Of a DNA stretch of 64,000 bases, positions 26,406 through 35,587 are shown in pieces (within the stretch, counting starts at the first letter, position 1; every line of letters starts with the position of its first letter). A model generated the notes under the pieces. That model was not told the DNA's origin. It worked only from the letters and a program-made list of their open reading frames with translations, and did no database searches. Made by a program: the position numbers and the translations under genes. Origin of the DNA: HGM12587 sp045128635 (lineage in GTDB: Bacteria > Bacillota > Clostridia > Lachnospirales > Lachnospiraceae); assembly GCA_045128635.1 (NCBI GenBank), contig JBGVRS010000170.1:4646-68645 (forward strand), given 5' to 3'.

Positions 26406-28070
26406 TTGAATAACGTTAACAATTCAAAATTACGAATCATTCCTCTTGGCGGATTGGAAGCAATTGGAATGAATATTACTGCCTTCGAATTCGAGGACAG
26501 TATTGTTGTCGTGGATTGCGGACTCTCTTTCCCAACAGAAGATATGTTGGGAATTGATCTTGTAATCCCTGATGTCACTTATTTGAAAGGAAATATTGAT
26601 AAAGTCAAAGGGTTCGTATTTACACATGGTCATGAAGACCATATTGGAGCAATCCCATATGTGTTTAAAGATATCAATGCTCCAATTTATGCGACAAAGC
26701 TTACCATGGGTCTCATTGACAGTAAGTTGAAAGAACATGGAATGACTAAAACAATCAAGAGAAAAGTCGTAAAACATGGTCAGTCTATTAATCTTGGACA
26801 GTTTAGAATCGAATTTATTAAGACAAACCACAGTATCGAGGATGCATGTGCACTGGCAATTTATTCTCCTGCAGGAATTGTTGTTCACACGGGAGACTTT
26901 AAAGTAGACTATACACCGGTATTTGGCGGTGCGATTGATTTACAGAGATTTGGCGAAATTGGTAAAAAAGGTGTTCTTGCATTAATGTCCGACAGTACAA
27001 ATGCAGAACGTGAAGGATTTACACATTCTGAGAAAAAAGTTGGAAAACGTTTTGATGCAATTTTTTCTGAACATCCAAATCAGCGAATTATTGTTGCAAC
27101 TTTTGCCTCTAATGTAGACCGTGTACAGCAGGTAATTAACTCTGCGTATAAGAGTGGAAGAAAAGTAGTGGTAGAAGGACGCAGCATGGTCAATACCATT
27201 ACAATCGCTCAGGAATTAGGCTATATTTCCATTCCTGAAAATACTTTGATTGATATTGAACAGTTAAAGAACTATCCGGATGAGAAGACAGTTTTAATTA
27301 CAACAGGAAGTCAGGGAGAAGCTATGGCGGCTCTTTCCAGAATGGCATCCGGAACCCACCGTAAGGTACACATTATGCCGGGAGATGTAGTTGTTATTTC
27401 GGCAACTCCAATTCCTGGAAATGAAAAAGCAGTATCCAAGGTAATTAATGAATTATCAATTCGTGGAGCGGAAGTTGTGCGTCATGATACCCACGTATCA
27501 GGACATGCCTGTCAGGAAGAATTAAAATTAATTTATTCTCTGGTACGTCCGAAATATGCGATTCCGGTACATGGTGAATACAGACATCTGCAGGCAAATG
27601 CAAGAATTGCAGAAGACCTTGGTATTGAAAAGGATAACATTTTCATCATGGCATCCGGTGATGTATTAGAGCTGGATGAAAATGAAGCAAAAGTAGTAGA
27701 CCATGTGCAGAATGGTGCAATCTATGTAGATGGTCTCGGTGTTGGCGATGTTGGAAATATCGTAATCAGGGACAGACAGCATTTGTCAGAAGATGGTATT
27801 TTAATTGTTGTACTGACACTGGAAAAATACAGCAATCAGATTCTTGCGGGACCGGATATCGTATCCCGAGGATTTGTATATGTAAGAGAATCAGAATCCC
27901 TCATCGAAGAAGCTAAGATGGTGGTGGAAGAAGCACTGGAAGGATGCCTGTCAAGAGGTATCTCTGACTGGGGAAAATTAAAGAATGTTGTGAAAGATTC
28001 TTTAAATGAATATCTCTGGAAGAAGACAAAGAGAAGTCCGATGATCCTGCCAATTATTATGGAAGTATAG
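26406..28070 (+). CDS. rnj: Ribonuclease J
   Basis: Metallo-beta-lactamase/beta-CASP nuclease of 554 residues. Starts LRIIPLGGLEAIGMN, has the metal-binding motif THGHEDHIGAIPYV, MSDSTNAEREGFT, and the C-terminal part with GDVGNIVIRDRQHLSEDG. It carries out 5' exonuclease and endonuclease mRNA decay and rRNA maturation. The start codon is TTG 26406 behind AGGAGG, seven bases away. Whether it is J1 or J2 cannot be told. Confidence 0.93.
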   Translation: MNNVNNSKLRIIPLGGLEAIGMNITAFEFEDSIVVVDCGLSFPTEDMLGIDLVIPDVTYLKGNIDKVKGFVFTHGHEDHIGAIPYVFKDINAPIYATKLTMGLIDSKLKEHGMTKTIKRKVVKHGQSINLGQFRIEFIKTNHSIEDACALAIYSPAGIVVHTGDFKVDYTPVFGGAIDLQRFGEIGKKGVLALMSDSTNAEREGFTHSEKKVGKRFDAIFSEHPNQRIIVATFASNVDRVQQVINSAYKSGRKVVVEGRSMVNTITIAQELGYISIPENTLIDIEQLKNYPDEKTVLITTGSQGEAMAALSRMASGTHRKVHIMPGDVVVISATPIPGNEKAVSKVINELSIRGAEVVRHDTHVSGHACQEELKLIYSLVRPKYAIPVHGEYRHLQANARIAEDLGIEKDNIFIMASGDVLELDENEAKVVDHVQNGAIYVDGLGVGDVGNIVIRDRQHLSEDGILIVVLTLEKYSNQILAGPDIVSRGFVYVRESESLIEEAKMVVEEALEGCLSRGISDWGKLKNVVKDSLNEYLWKKTKRSPMILPIIMEV

Positions 28071-28092
28071 GAAGACTTTAAGGAGGAAGAAA

Positions 28093-28467
28093 ATGACAAC
28101 ACAAAAGGCAGTTATGAGAGTAGCATCAATTTGTTTAAAAGTGATTATATTCATTGTAATTGTTCTGGGAATTGTCTCTTTAGGACAGACCACTTATCGC
28201 TATACTCATGCGGTCTTTAGTGATGAAGCCATTGAAGAAGAACCGGGCAGAAGTGTAACGATTAAGATCAATGAAGATGTCAGTACAAAGAAGCTGGCAG
28301 AGGTTTTGGAAGAAAACGGACTGATAGAAGATGCAAAAGTTTTTAAATTTCAGATGAAAATGGCAGATTTTGAAGGTCCTGTAAAAGCCGGAACTTATGA
28401 GTTGAACACTTCCATGAGCCCAAGTGAAATGTTTAAGATCTTGTCATCAAACGGGGATAAAACATGA
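28093..28467 (+). CDS. MltG-related membrane protein without catalytic domain
   Basis: The 124-residue product has one N-terminal membrane helix (residues about 10-32) and an outside domain with VTIKINEDVSTKKLAEVLEE and FEGPVKAGTYELNTSMSP, matching the LysM-like part that precedes the catalytic YceG domain in MltG. The catalytic domain is not there. In Bacillus, mltG (yrrL) sits at just this place before yrrM, so this appears to be a shortened version. It overlaps trmR by 4 bases. Confidence 0.75.
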   Translation: MTTQKAVMRVASICLKVIIFIVIVLGIVSLGQTTYRYTHAVFSDEAIEEEPGRSVTIKINEDVSTKKLAEVLEENGLIEDAKVFKFQMKMADFEGPVKAGTYELNTSMSPSEMFKILSSNGDKT

Positions 28468-29105
28468 TTGTAGATGAAAGAATGGTTGCCTACATCAATT
28501 CTTTGGATGTAGGCAATAGTGCGTTAGTAAATGAAATAGAAGAGGAAGCATTGGCAACTTATGTGCCGATCATCCGAAAAGAAATGCAGAATTTCTTAAA
28601 AGTAATTCTGGAAATCAAACGTCCAAAAGCAATTTTGGAGGTTGGGACAGCTGTTGGATTTTCCGCACTTTTGATGAGTGAGCATGTGGATGAGGACTGC
28701 CATATTACAACCATTGAGAAATATGAGCCGCGTATTCCGATTGCCAAAGAGAATTTTAAGAGGGCCGGAAAAGAGCATCAGATTACTTTGTTAGAAGGGG
28801 ATGCGACGGATTTCTTAAAGTCCTTAGAAGGACCGTATGATTTTATTTTTATGGATGCGGCGAAGGGACAGTATATCCATTTTCTGCCGGATATCTTAAG
28901 ACTTTTAAGTCCGGGAGGCGTGTTGTTATCGGATAATGTGCTGCAGGATGGAGATATTATCCAGTCAAGATTTGCGGTAGAACGAAGAAATCGTACGATT
29001 CACAGTCGAATGAGAGAATATTTATATACACTGACTCACCACGAGCAGCTGACAACATCATTGCTGCCATTGGGAGATGGTGTGACCTTAAGTGTAAGAA
29101 AATAG
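28464..29105 (+). CDS. trmR: tRNA 5-hydroxyuridine O-methyltransferase (TrmR/YrrM)
   Basis: Class I O-methyltransferase of 213 residues: ILEVGTAVGFSALLMSE is the SAM motif, followed by DFIFMDAAKGQYIHFLP and LLSDNVLQDGD, as in caffeoyl-CoA-type enzymes. In Bacillus the homologue at this locus, YrrM, converts ho5U34 to mo5U34 in tRNA; the U32 peptidase-like gene directly downstream is the hydroxylation factor, which supports the call. Confidence 0.82.
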   Translation: MIVDERMVAYINSLDVGNSALVNEIEEEALATYVPIIRKEMQNFLKVILEIKRPKAILEVGTAVGFSALLMSEHVDEDCHITTIEKYEPRIPIAKENFKRAGKEHQITLLEGDATDFLKSLEGPYDFIFMDAAKGQYIHFLPDILRLLSPGGVLLSDNVLQDGDIIQSRFAVERRNRTIHSRMREYLYTLTHHEQLTTSLLPLGDGVTLSVRK

Positions 29106-29114
29106 GAGAACTTT

Positions 29115-30341
29115 ATGAGAAAAACAGAACTTCTGATACCTGCCAGCAGTCTGGAGGTTTTAAAAATTGCGGTTATGTTCGGCGCTGATGCGGTTTATAT
29201 CGGTGGTGAAGCCTTTGGCCTTCGTGCAAAAGCAAAGAATTTTTCTCCGGATGAGATGAAAGAGGGAATCGAATTTGCTCACGAACATGGTGTAAAGGTT
29301 TATGTAACAGCGAATATTCTTGCACATAACTACGATTTAGATGGTGCAAGAGCATATTTTAAAGAATTAAAAGAGATGAAGCCGGATGGTCTGATTATTG
29401 CTGACCCTGGAATGTTTACTCTTGCAAAAGAAATCTGCCCTGAAATTGATGTGCACATTAGTACACAGGCAAACAATACAAACTACGAAACTTATCGCTT
29501 CTGGGAAAGACTTGGCGCAACCCGAGTAGTTTCTGCAAGAGAGCTTTCCATCAAGGAAATCAAAGAAATCAGAGAACACATTTCTGATAAGATGGAAATC
29601 GAAACATTTGTCCATGGTGCAATGTGTATTTCTTACTCAGGACGCTGTCTGCTTAGCAATTATTTTACAGGCAGAGATGCAAATCAGGGAGCATGTACTC
29701 ATCCATGTCGCTGGAAATATGCTGTTGTGGAAGAATCCCGTCCTGGCGAATATCTGCCGGTTTATGAAAATGAAAGAGGAACTTACATTTTCAATTCCAA
29801 GGACCTTTGCATGATCGAGCATATTCCTGATTTAATTGATGCAGGAATTGATTCCTTAAAGATTGAAGGCCGTATGAAAACAGCCCTTTATGTTGCCACA
29901 GTTGCAAGAACGTATCGTAAAGCCCTGGATGATTATGCGGAATCACCGGAAAAATATCAGGAAAATATGCCATGGTATTTAGATCAGATTTCTAACTGTA
30001 CTTACCGTCAGTTCACCACAGGATTTTTCTATGGAAAACCGACAGAAGAAACCCAGATTTACGACAGCAATACTTACGTAAAAGAATATACTTACCTTGG
30101 TATTGTGGGAGAACGTAACGAGCAGGGGCTGTATAGAACAGAGCAGAGAAATAAATTCTCCGTGGGTGAAATGATTGAAGTCATGAAACCGGATGGAAGA
30201 AATGTGGAAGTAACTGTCAAAGCGATCTATGATGAAGATGGCAATTCTATGGATAGCTGTCCTCATCCAAAACAGGTACTATACATCGACCTTGGTATGG
30301 AACTTGACCAGTACGACATTTTAAGAAGAAGAGAAGATTAA
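29115..30341 (+). CDS. trhP: U32 family protein, tRNA hydroxylation factor TrhP-like
   Basis: The 408-residue product belongs to the peptidase U32 family: ELLIPASSLEVLKIAVMFGADAVY, ADPGMFTLAKEICPEI, the cysteine region GAMCISYSGRCLLSNYFTGR and ACTHPCRWKY that may bind an Fe-S cluster, and IEGRMKTALYVA. Homologues (YrrN/YrrO, TrhP) are needed to make 5-hydroxyuridine at tRNA position 34. Only one copy is present where Bacillus has two. It is 9 bases after trmR. Confidence 0.85.
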   Translation: MRKTELLIPASSLEVLKIAVMFGADAVYIGGEAFGLRAKAKNFSPDEMKEGIEFAHEHGVKVYVTANILAHNYDLDGARAYFKELKEMKPDGLIIADPGMFTLAKEICPEIDVHISTQANNTNYETYRFWERLGATRVVSARELSIKEIKEIREHISDKMEIETFVHGAMCISYSGRCLLSNYFTGRDANQGACTHPCRWKYAVVEESRPGEYLPVYENERGTYIFNSKDLCMIEHIPDLIDAGIDSLKIEGRMKTALYVATVARTYRKALDDYAESPEKYQENMPWYLDQISNCTYRQFTTGFFYGKPTEETQIYDSNTYVKEYTYLGIVGERNEQGLYRTEQRNKFSVGEMIEVMKPDGRNVEVTVKAIYDEDGNSMDSCPHPKQVLYIDLGMELDQYDILRRRED

Positions 30342-30359
30342 ATTTTAAAAGTAGGAAAT

Positions 30360-30418
30360 GCACCTTAAAGAGTGAGACTACATAAACTGTAGTAACTCTC
30401 CTTTGAGGTGCTTTTTTT
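30360..30418 (+). terminator. Large terminator hairpin overlapping the sigK start
   Basis: Outer arms GCACCT and AGGTGC, middle pairs AAAG/CTTT and GAG/CTC, inner stem ACTAC/GTAGT, then seven T (30412-30418). It would end the trmR-trhP transcript. The T run runs into the first codon of the sigma factor gene. Confidence 0.8.
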
Positions 30419-31034
30419 GCAGACATTTCCTAAACCACTTTCGGTAGAAGAAGAACATTACTATATGAAAAAAAGCCGGGAGGGAGATATGGCTGCCAGA
30501 GAGATGCTGATTCTTCGGAATATGCGGCTGGTGGCACACATTGTCAAAAAGTATCAATGTCCCGAGAATGAACAGGAAGAACTGATATCTATTGGAACCA
30601 TTGGGCTGATTAAGGCCATTGCTACAGTGGATACAGAAAAAGGCAGATTATCTACTTACGCAGCCCGCTGTATTGAAAATGAATTACTGATGTATTTTCG
30701 TTCCAGAAAGAAACTTTCAAAAGAGGTTTCTTATTATGAACCGATTGGAACCGATAAAGAAGGAAATGAGATCAGCTTATTGGATATTATTGAAAGTCAG
30801 GATCGTTCCGCTTTTGAAGTTGTAACAGCAAAAGAAGATACAAAGAAAATATATGAGCTGATGCCAAAGGTTTTGTCAGGGCGGGAAAGAGAGGTTCTGT
30901 GCCTTAGATATGGTCTATATGGCGAAAGTGAATATACACAAAGAGAAGTTGCAGAAAGGCTTGGAATTTCCAGATCCTATATCAGCCGTATCGAGAAAAC
31001 TGCTATTGAGAAACTTAGAAGTTGTTTTTCGTGA
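30417..31034 (+). CDS. sigK: RNA polymerase sporulation sigma factor, SigK type
   Basis: The 205-residue sigma-70 family protein matches SigK by NMRLVAHIVKKY, ELISIGTIGLIKAI, TYAARCIENELLM and IGTDKEGNEISLLDIIES, with region 4 TQREVAERLGISRSYISRIEKT. SigK directs late mother-cell transcription in sporulation. The likely start is TTG 30417 with GAGGTG seven bases before; GTG 30408 is in frame but has no site, and a stop at 30393 limits the frame. The hydrophobic pro-sequence of about 20 residues found in Bacillus SigK is therefore missing, as in Clostridioides difficile. The coding region is not interrupted by a skin element. Confidence 0.85.
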   Translation: MQTFPKPLSVEEEHYYMKKSREGDMAAREMLILRNMRLVAHIVKKYQCPENEQEELISIGTIGLIKAIATVDTEKGRLSTYAARCIENELLMYFRSRKKLSKEVSYYEPIGTDKEGNEISLLDIIESQDRSAFEVVTAKEDTKKIYELMPKVLSGREREVLCLRYGLYGESEYTQREVAERLGISRSYISRIEKTAIEKLRSCFS

Positions 31035-31131
31035 AAATATCTGGTACAATCAAAATGTCCAAAATCTATTCTGATGATTCCATCAGAAAAATCCACTACA
31101 AAGATAAAAGAAAAATGAAAAGAGGAAAAAG

Positions 31132-32658
31132 ATGTTTAGCAGTGTTTTGTCTGCAGATGTCAGGGGGATTACGGGAGTGCCTATTTTGGTGGAAACTGAT
31201 ATCTCCGATGGACTGCCGGGACTTACCATGGTTGGTTATCTGACATCTGCGGTAAAAGAATCCGCAGACAGAGTGCGTACGGCACTAAAGAACACGGGCA
31301 TATCCATTCCCCCGAAGAAGATTACTATTAACCTGGCGCCTGCAGATACGAAAAAAGAGGGGACAGGCTTTGACCTTGCCATTGCAGTATCCATGATGTG
31401 CAGTCTTGGAATGTTTCCAAAAGAATCCATAGAGGACATCTTATTTTTGGGAGAACTGGGACTTGATGGTACAGTGAAGAAAATCAGAGGAATCTTACCT
31501 ATGGTAGAGATGGCAAGGAACAGAGGATGTAAAGTGTGTGTATTGCCGAAAGAAAATGAATCTGAGGGTAATATTATAGAAGGAATTACCTGTGTAGGTG
31601 TAAAAAGCTTAAAAGAAGTACGAAACAGAATCTTTTCCAGAGATTATCTGCCGGAAAAAGCTGAAGCGGCTTCAGAAAGAATTATGAATGATCAGGGGCT
31701 GGATTTTTCACAGATTCGTGGACAGGAAGGTGTAAAGCAGGCAGCAAAGATTGCGGCAGCAGGGATGTTGAATCTTTTGATGATAGGTCCTCCTGGTTCA
31801 GGAAAAACCATGATTGCAAGACGAATTCCTACGATTTTGCCCCAAATGTCCAGAGAAGAGAGTCTGGAAGTGACAAAAATCTACAGTGTGTGCGGACTTT
31901 TGAAAGAAGGAAGCGGACTTGTACAGGAGAGACCATTTCGATCACCGCATCACACCATATCTGTTTCAGCCATGGTGGGAGGAGGGAGAAATCCGATGCC
32001 GGGGGAAATTACACTTGGCTGTCATGGATGCTTGTTTATTGATGAAATTTCTGAGCTGCCTAAAAATGTATTAGAAGCTTTAAGACAGCCCCTGGAGGAT
32101 AAGCTGGTACATATATCACGGGTTGGAGGAAACGATGTTTTTCCAGCAAAAACAATGTTGATCGCAGCCATGAATCCTTGTAAATGTGGTTACTATCCTG
32201 ATATGAATAAATGCCATTGCAGTACCAGTGACATTTCCCGCTATCTGAAGAAGCTTAGCATGCCATTTATTGACCGTATGGATCTTTGCGTCGAAGCACC
32301 AAGAGTTGCATTTGAGGAACTGACGGGAAATACAGGAGGAGAGACTTCTTTAAAGATTAGAGAAGAGGTTTTATGTGCCCACCAGATTCAGGCAGAGAGG
32401 TATCTGGGGACAAGTTATCGATTCAATGCAGATGTGAAAGGTTCCCATGCAGAAGAATATTTTCGGGTTGGTGGAGCACAGAAGAGGCTGTTAGAGGATG
32501 CTTTTGAATCTCTGAATCTGACAGCACGTTCATATCATAAGATATTAAAAGTAGCAAGAACAATTGCGGATTTATCAGAGAGTAAAGATATTTTAGAACG
32601 TCATATTTTGCAGGCAATCTGCTATCGAAATATGGATCGGAAATTCTGGGCGGTGTAA
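31132..32658 (+). CDS. YifB/ComM-family Mg-chelatase-like ATPase
   Basis: The 508-residue product has an N-terminal lon-like (ChlI) domain (GITGVPILVETDISDGLPG), a Walker A motif GPPGSGKTMIARRIP at about residue 218, FIDEISELP as Walker B, and a cysteine-rich NPCKCGYYPD region. ComM in Gram-negatives is a hexameric branch-migration helicase aiding integration of DNA in transformation. The next gene is dprA, a DNA-uptake protein, which fits. Confidence 0.9.
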   Translation: MFSSVLSADVRGITGVPILVETDISDGLPGLTMVGYLTSAVKESADRVRTALKNTGISIPPKKITINLAPADTKKEGTGFDLAIAVSMMCSLGMFPKESIEDILFLGELGLDGTVKKIRGILPMVEMARNRGCKVCVLPKENESEGNIIEGITCVGVKSLKEVRNRIFSRDYLPEKAEAASERIMNDQGLDFSQIRGQEGVKQAAKIAAAGMLNLLMIGPPGSGKTMIARRIPTILPQMSREESLEVTKIYSVCGLLKEGSGLVQERPFRSPHHTISVSAMVGGGRNPMPGEITLGCHGCLFIDEISELPKNVLEALRQPLEDKLVHISRVGGNDVFPAKTMLIAAMNPCKCGYYPDMNKCHCSTSDISRYLKKLSMPFIDRMDLCVEAPRVAFEELTGNTGGETSLKIREEVLCAHQIQAERYLGTSYRFNADVKGSHAEEYFRVGGAQKRLLEDAFESLNLTARSYHKILKVARTIADLSESKDILERHILQAICYRNMDRKFWAV

Positions 32659-32660
32659 AA

Positions 32661-33557
32661 ATGAAAAATAGTATTAATAAAGAACTGCCTGAGGGCATAC
32701 GCTATATTAGAAAAGAGGACAAAGCATTTCCGGAGAAGCTTCTGGAGCTTCATGACTGCCCGAAAGGCATTTATGTAAGGGGAAATTTGCCAGACCCCTC
32801 TAAAAAATCAGTGGCAATTGTAGGTGCAAGAATGTGCAGTGCCTATGGCAGAGCCACAGCATCTTATTTTGCAAGAGTACTGGCAGCTCATGATATCCAG
32901 ATTATCAGTGGACTGGCTCTTGGTGTTGACGGAGCAGCACACGAAGGAGCGTTAATGGCAAAGGGTAAGACTTTTGCGGTCATGGCCGGAGGATGCGATA
33001 TTATATATCCCAGATCCCACGTTGGGTTATATGAGAACATCAGAACAACAGGGGGAATTATTTCAGAGGAACCCTGTGGTTATCCTCCAATTGCGAAAAT
33101 GTTTCCCAAAAGGAATCGAATCATTAGTATTCTGGCAGATATTGTCCTGGTGGTAGAGGCACGGAAAAAAAGTGGGTCTCTCATTACCGCAGACTTTGCA
33201 GCAGAACAGGGGAGAGACATTTTTGCAGTGCCTGGGAGGCTGGAGGATGAGTTAAGCCGGGGCTGCAATGAACTCATTGAGCAGGGGGCAGGGATTGCAA
33301 TTTCCCCTGAAAGAATGTTAGAAATCATGGGTGAAAATCCTAAAAAATCTGACAATTCAAAAATCTTTATGCAAAATGTCCTTGCAAGGGAGGAAAATAT
33401 AGTGTATAGTTGTCTAAGTTTACAACCCCAAAGCCTGGAAAAATTGTGCAGTGACACAAAGCTTCCAATTCAATACGTAACAGAAGCAGTGATGCTGTTA
33501 CAGTTAAAAGGGTTGGCAAAAGAAATAGGACGAAACCGCTACGTAAAGGTTACATAG
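32661..33557 (+). CDS. dprA: DNA-processing protein DprA
   Basis: Rossmann-fold protein of 298 residues that loads RecA on incoming single-stranded DNA. VAIVGARMCSAYGR, IISGLALGVDGAAHEGAL and FPKRNRIISILAD are conserved; the C-terminal winged helix is short. It begins two bases after yifB. A full competence system cannot be judged from this window. Confidence 0.93.
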   Translation: MKNSINKELPEGIRYIRKEDKAFPEKLLELHDCPKGIYVRGNLPDPSKKSVAIVGARMCSAYGRATASYFARVLAAHDIQIISGLALGVDGAAHEGALMAKGKTFAVMAGGCDIIYPRSHVGLYENIRTTGGIISEEPCGYPPIAKMFPKRNRIISILADIVLVVEARKKSGSLITADFAAEQGRDIFAVPGRLEDELSRGCNELIEQGAGIAISPERMLEIMGENPKKSDNSKIFMQNVLAREENIVYSCLSLQPQSLEKLCSDTKLPIQYVTEAVMLLQLKGLAKEIGRNRYVKVT

Positions 33558-33593
33558 AAGCCGTAGGTAGTTTGTTTCAGAGGTGAAGAATTC

Positions 33594-35585
33594 ATGGCAA
33601 AATATTTAGTGATTGTGGAATCACCGGCGAAAGTAAATACAATAAAGAAGTTTTTAGGATCTAATTATGAGGTTATGGCATCCAATGGTCATGTGCGTGA
33701 CCTTCCAAAGAGCCAGATGGGCATTGGTCCGGAAAACGATTTTGAGCCGAAGTACATTACCATTCGAGGAAAAGGGGAAATTCTTGCAAAGCTTCGTAAG
33801 GAAGCAAAGAAAGCAGATAAGATTTATCTTGCAACTGACCCTGACCGTGAAGGAGAAGCGATTTCCTGGCATTTATCTCAGGCACTGAATCAGGATCCGA
33901 AGAAAATGTATCGAATCACATTTAATGAAATTACAAAGCAGGCGGTAAAAAATTCCATTAAGCAGGCCAGAGAAATTGATATGAATCTGGTAGATGCACA
34001 GCAGACAAGAAGAATCTTAGACCGTATGGTAGGTTATCGAATTAGTCCTGTATTATGGGCGAAGATTAAGAGAGGCTTAAGTGCCGGTCGTGTACAGTCT
34101 GCGGCACTTCGAATTATTGCAGACAGAGAAGAAGAGATTGCAGCATTCGTACCGGAAGAATATTGGACACTGGATGTTCAGTTAAAGAACGGGGACAGTA
34201 AAAAACCTCTGTTGGCAAAATTCTACGGCAGTGAAAAAGAAAAAATAGAAATTACAAGTGAAGAACAAATTCTGCAGATCCAGAAGGAATTGGAAAATGC
34301 AGCGTATACAGTTGCAGATATAAAAAAGGGAGAACGTTCTAAAAAGGCACCTCTTCCATTTACCACCAGTACATTACAGCAGGAAGCTTCCAAGGCATTA
34401 AACTTCTCAACACAGAAGACCATGCGTCTTGCACAGCAGCTTTATGAAGGCGTGGAAGTTAAAGGACAGGGAACAGTGGGTCTTATCACTTATCTGCGTA
34501 CGGATTCTACTCGTGTATCAGACGAAGCAGAATTAATGGCAAGAGAGTTTATTGCAGCAAACTATGGCGAAGAATACCTTGCAGATGAAAATACTGTAAA
34601 AAAGGATAAGAAAAAGATTCAGGATGCCCACGAAGCAATCCGTCCAACAGATTTGAAACGTATGCCGGCTGTCGTAAAAGAATCTTTAAGCAGAGATCAG
34701 TTCCGTTTATACCAATTAATATGGAAGAGATTCGCTGCAAGCCGTATGAGTGCAGCAAAATATGAGACAACATCTGTAAAGATTCTGGCCAATGGTTATC
34801 GTTTCCAGGTGGCAGATTCCAAGCTGACATTTGATGGTTTCCTGTCAGTTTATACAGAAGCAGACGGTGAAGAAATCGAAAAGGCAAACGTAAAGGCACT
34901 GGAAAAGGGCAGTGAATTAGAATTCCTTGCTTTTGATGGAAAGCAGCATTTTACTCAGCCACCGGCACATTTTACAGAAGCAGCACTGGTTAAAACATTG
35001 GAAGAACTGGGGATTGGACGACCAAGTACTTATGCGCCGACAATTACAACCATCATCGCGAGACGCTATGTGGCAAAAGAAGGAAAAAATCTTTATATCA
35101 CAGAACTTGGTGAAATTGTAAATGATATGATGATCCGAGCATTCCCAAGTATTGTAAATACAGAATTTACTGCCAATGTCGAAGGTCTTTTAGATTATAT
35201 TGCAGATGGAACCATGAAGTGGAAGACGGTAGTTCGAAACTTCTATCCAGATTTGGAAGAAGCAGTAAATAATGCAGAAAAAGAACTGGAGAATGTAAAG
35301 ATTGCAGACGAAGTGACTGATATTCTCTGCGAAGAATGTGGACGCAATATGGTGATCAAATATGGTCCTCATGGAAAATTCCTTGCATGCCCTGGATTCC
35401 CTGACTGCAGAAACACAAAAGCATATTTGGAAAAAATCGGCGTAGCCTGCCCACAGTGTGGAAAAGACATTGTTATCCGTAAATCAAAGAAGGGCAGAAA
35501 ATACTACGGCTGTGAAAATAATCCGGAATGTGATTACATGACATGGCAAATGCCAAAAGCTGCAGAGGCAGCGGGAGATAAATAA
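33594..35585 (+). CDS. topA: DNA topoisomerase I
   Basis: Type IA enzyme of 663 residues relaxing negative supercoils. TOPRIM domain (LVIVESPAKVNTIKKFLG, DPDREGEAISWHL), catalytic tyrosine near residue 300 in LITYLRTDSTR, and two C-terminal four-cysteine zinc ribbons (CEECGRNM with CPGFPDC, and CPQCGKD with CENNPEC). Complete. Order dprA-topA-codY is standard in Firmicutes. Confidence 0.96.
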   Translation: MAKYLVIVESPAKVNTIKKFLGSNYEVMASNGHVRDLPKSQMGIGPENDFEPKYITIRGKGEILAKLRKEAKKADKIYLATDPDREGEAISWHLSQALNQDPKKMYRITFNEITKQAVKNSIKQAREIDMNLVDAQQTRRILDRMVGYRISPVLWAKIKRGLSAGRVQSAALRIIADREEEIAAFVPEEYWTLDVQLKNGDSKKPLLAKFYGSEKEKIEITSEEQILQIQKELENAAYTVADIKKGERSKKAPLPFTTSTLQQEASKALNFSTQKTMRLAQQLYEGVEVKGQGTVGLITYLRTDSTRVSDEAELMAREFIAANYGEEYLADENTVKKDKKKIQDAHEAIRPTDLKRMPAVVKESLSRDQFRLYQLIWKRFAASRMSAAKYETTSVKILANGYRFQVADSKLTFDGFLSVYTEADGEEIEKANVKALEKGSELEFLAFDGKQHFTQPPAHFTEAALVKTLEELGIGRPSTYAPTITTIIARRYVAKEGKNLYITELGEIVNDMMIRAFPSIVNTEFTANVEGLLDYIADGTMKWKTVVRNFYPDLEEAVNNAEKELENVKIADEVTDILCEECGRNMVIKYGPHGKFLACPGFPDCRNTKAYLEKIGVACPQCGKDIVIRKSKKGRKYYGCENNPECDYMTWQMPKAAEAAGDK

Positions 35586-35587
35586 AA

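Noticed and set aside
30408..30416. GTG 30408 as the start of sigK
   Set aside because: No Shine-Dalgarno sequence precedes it; the GAGGTG that contains it is placed correctly for TTG 30417.
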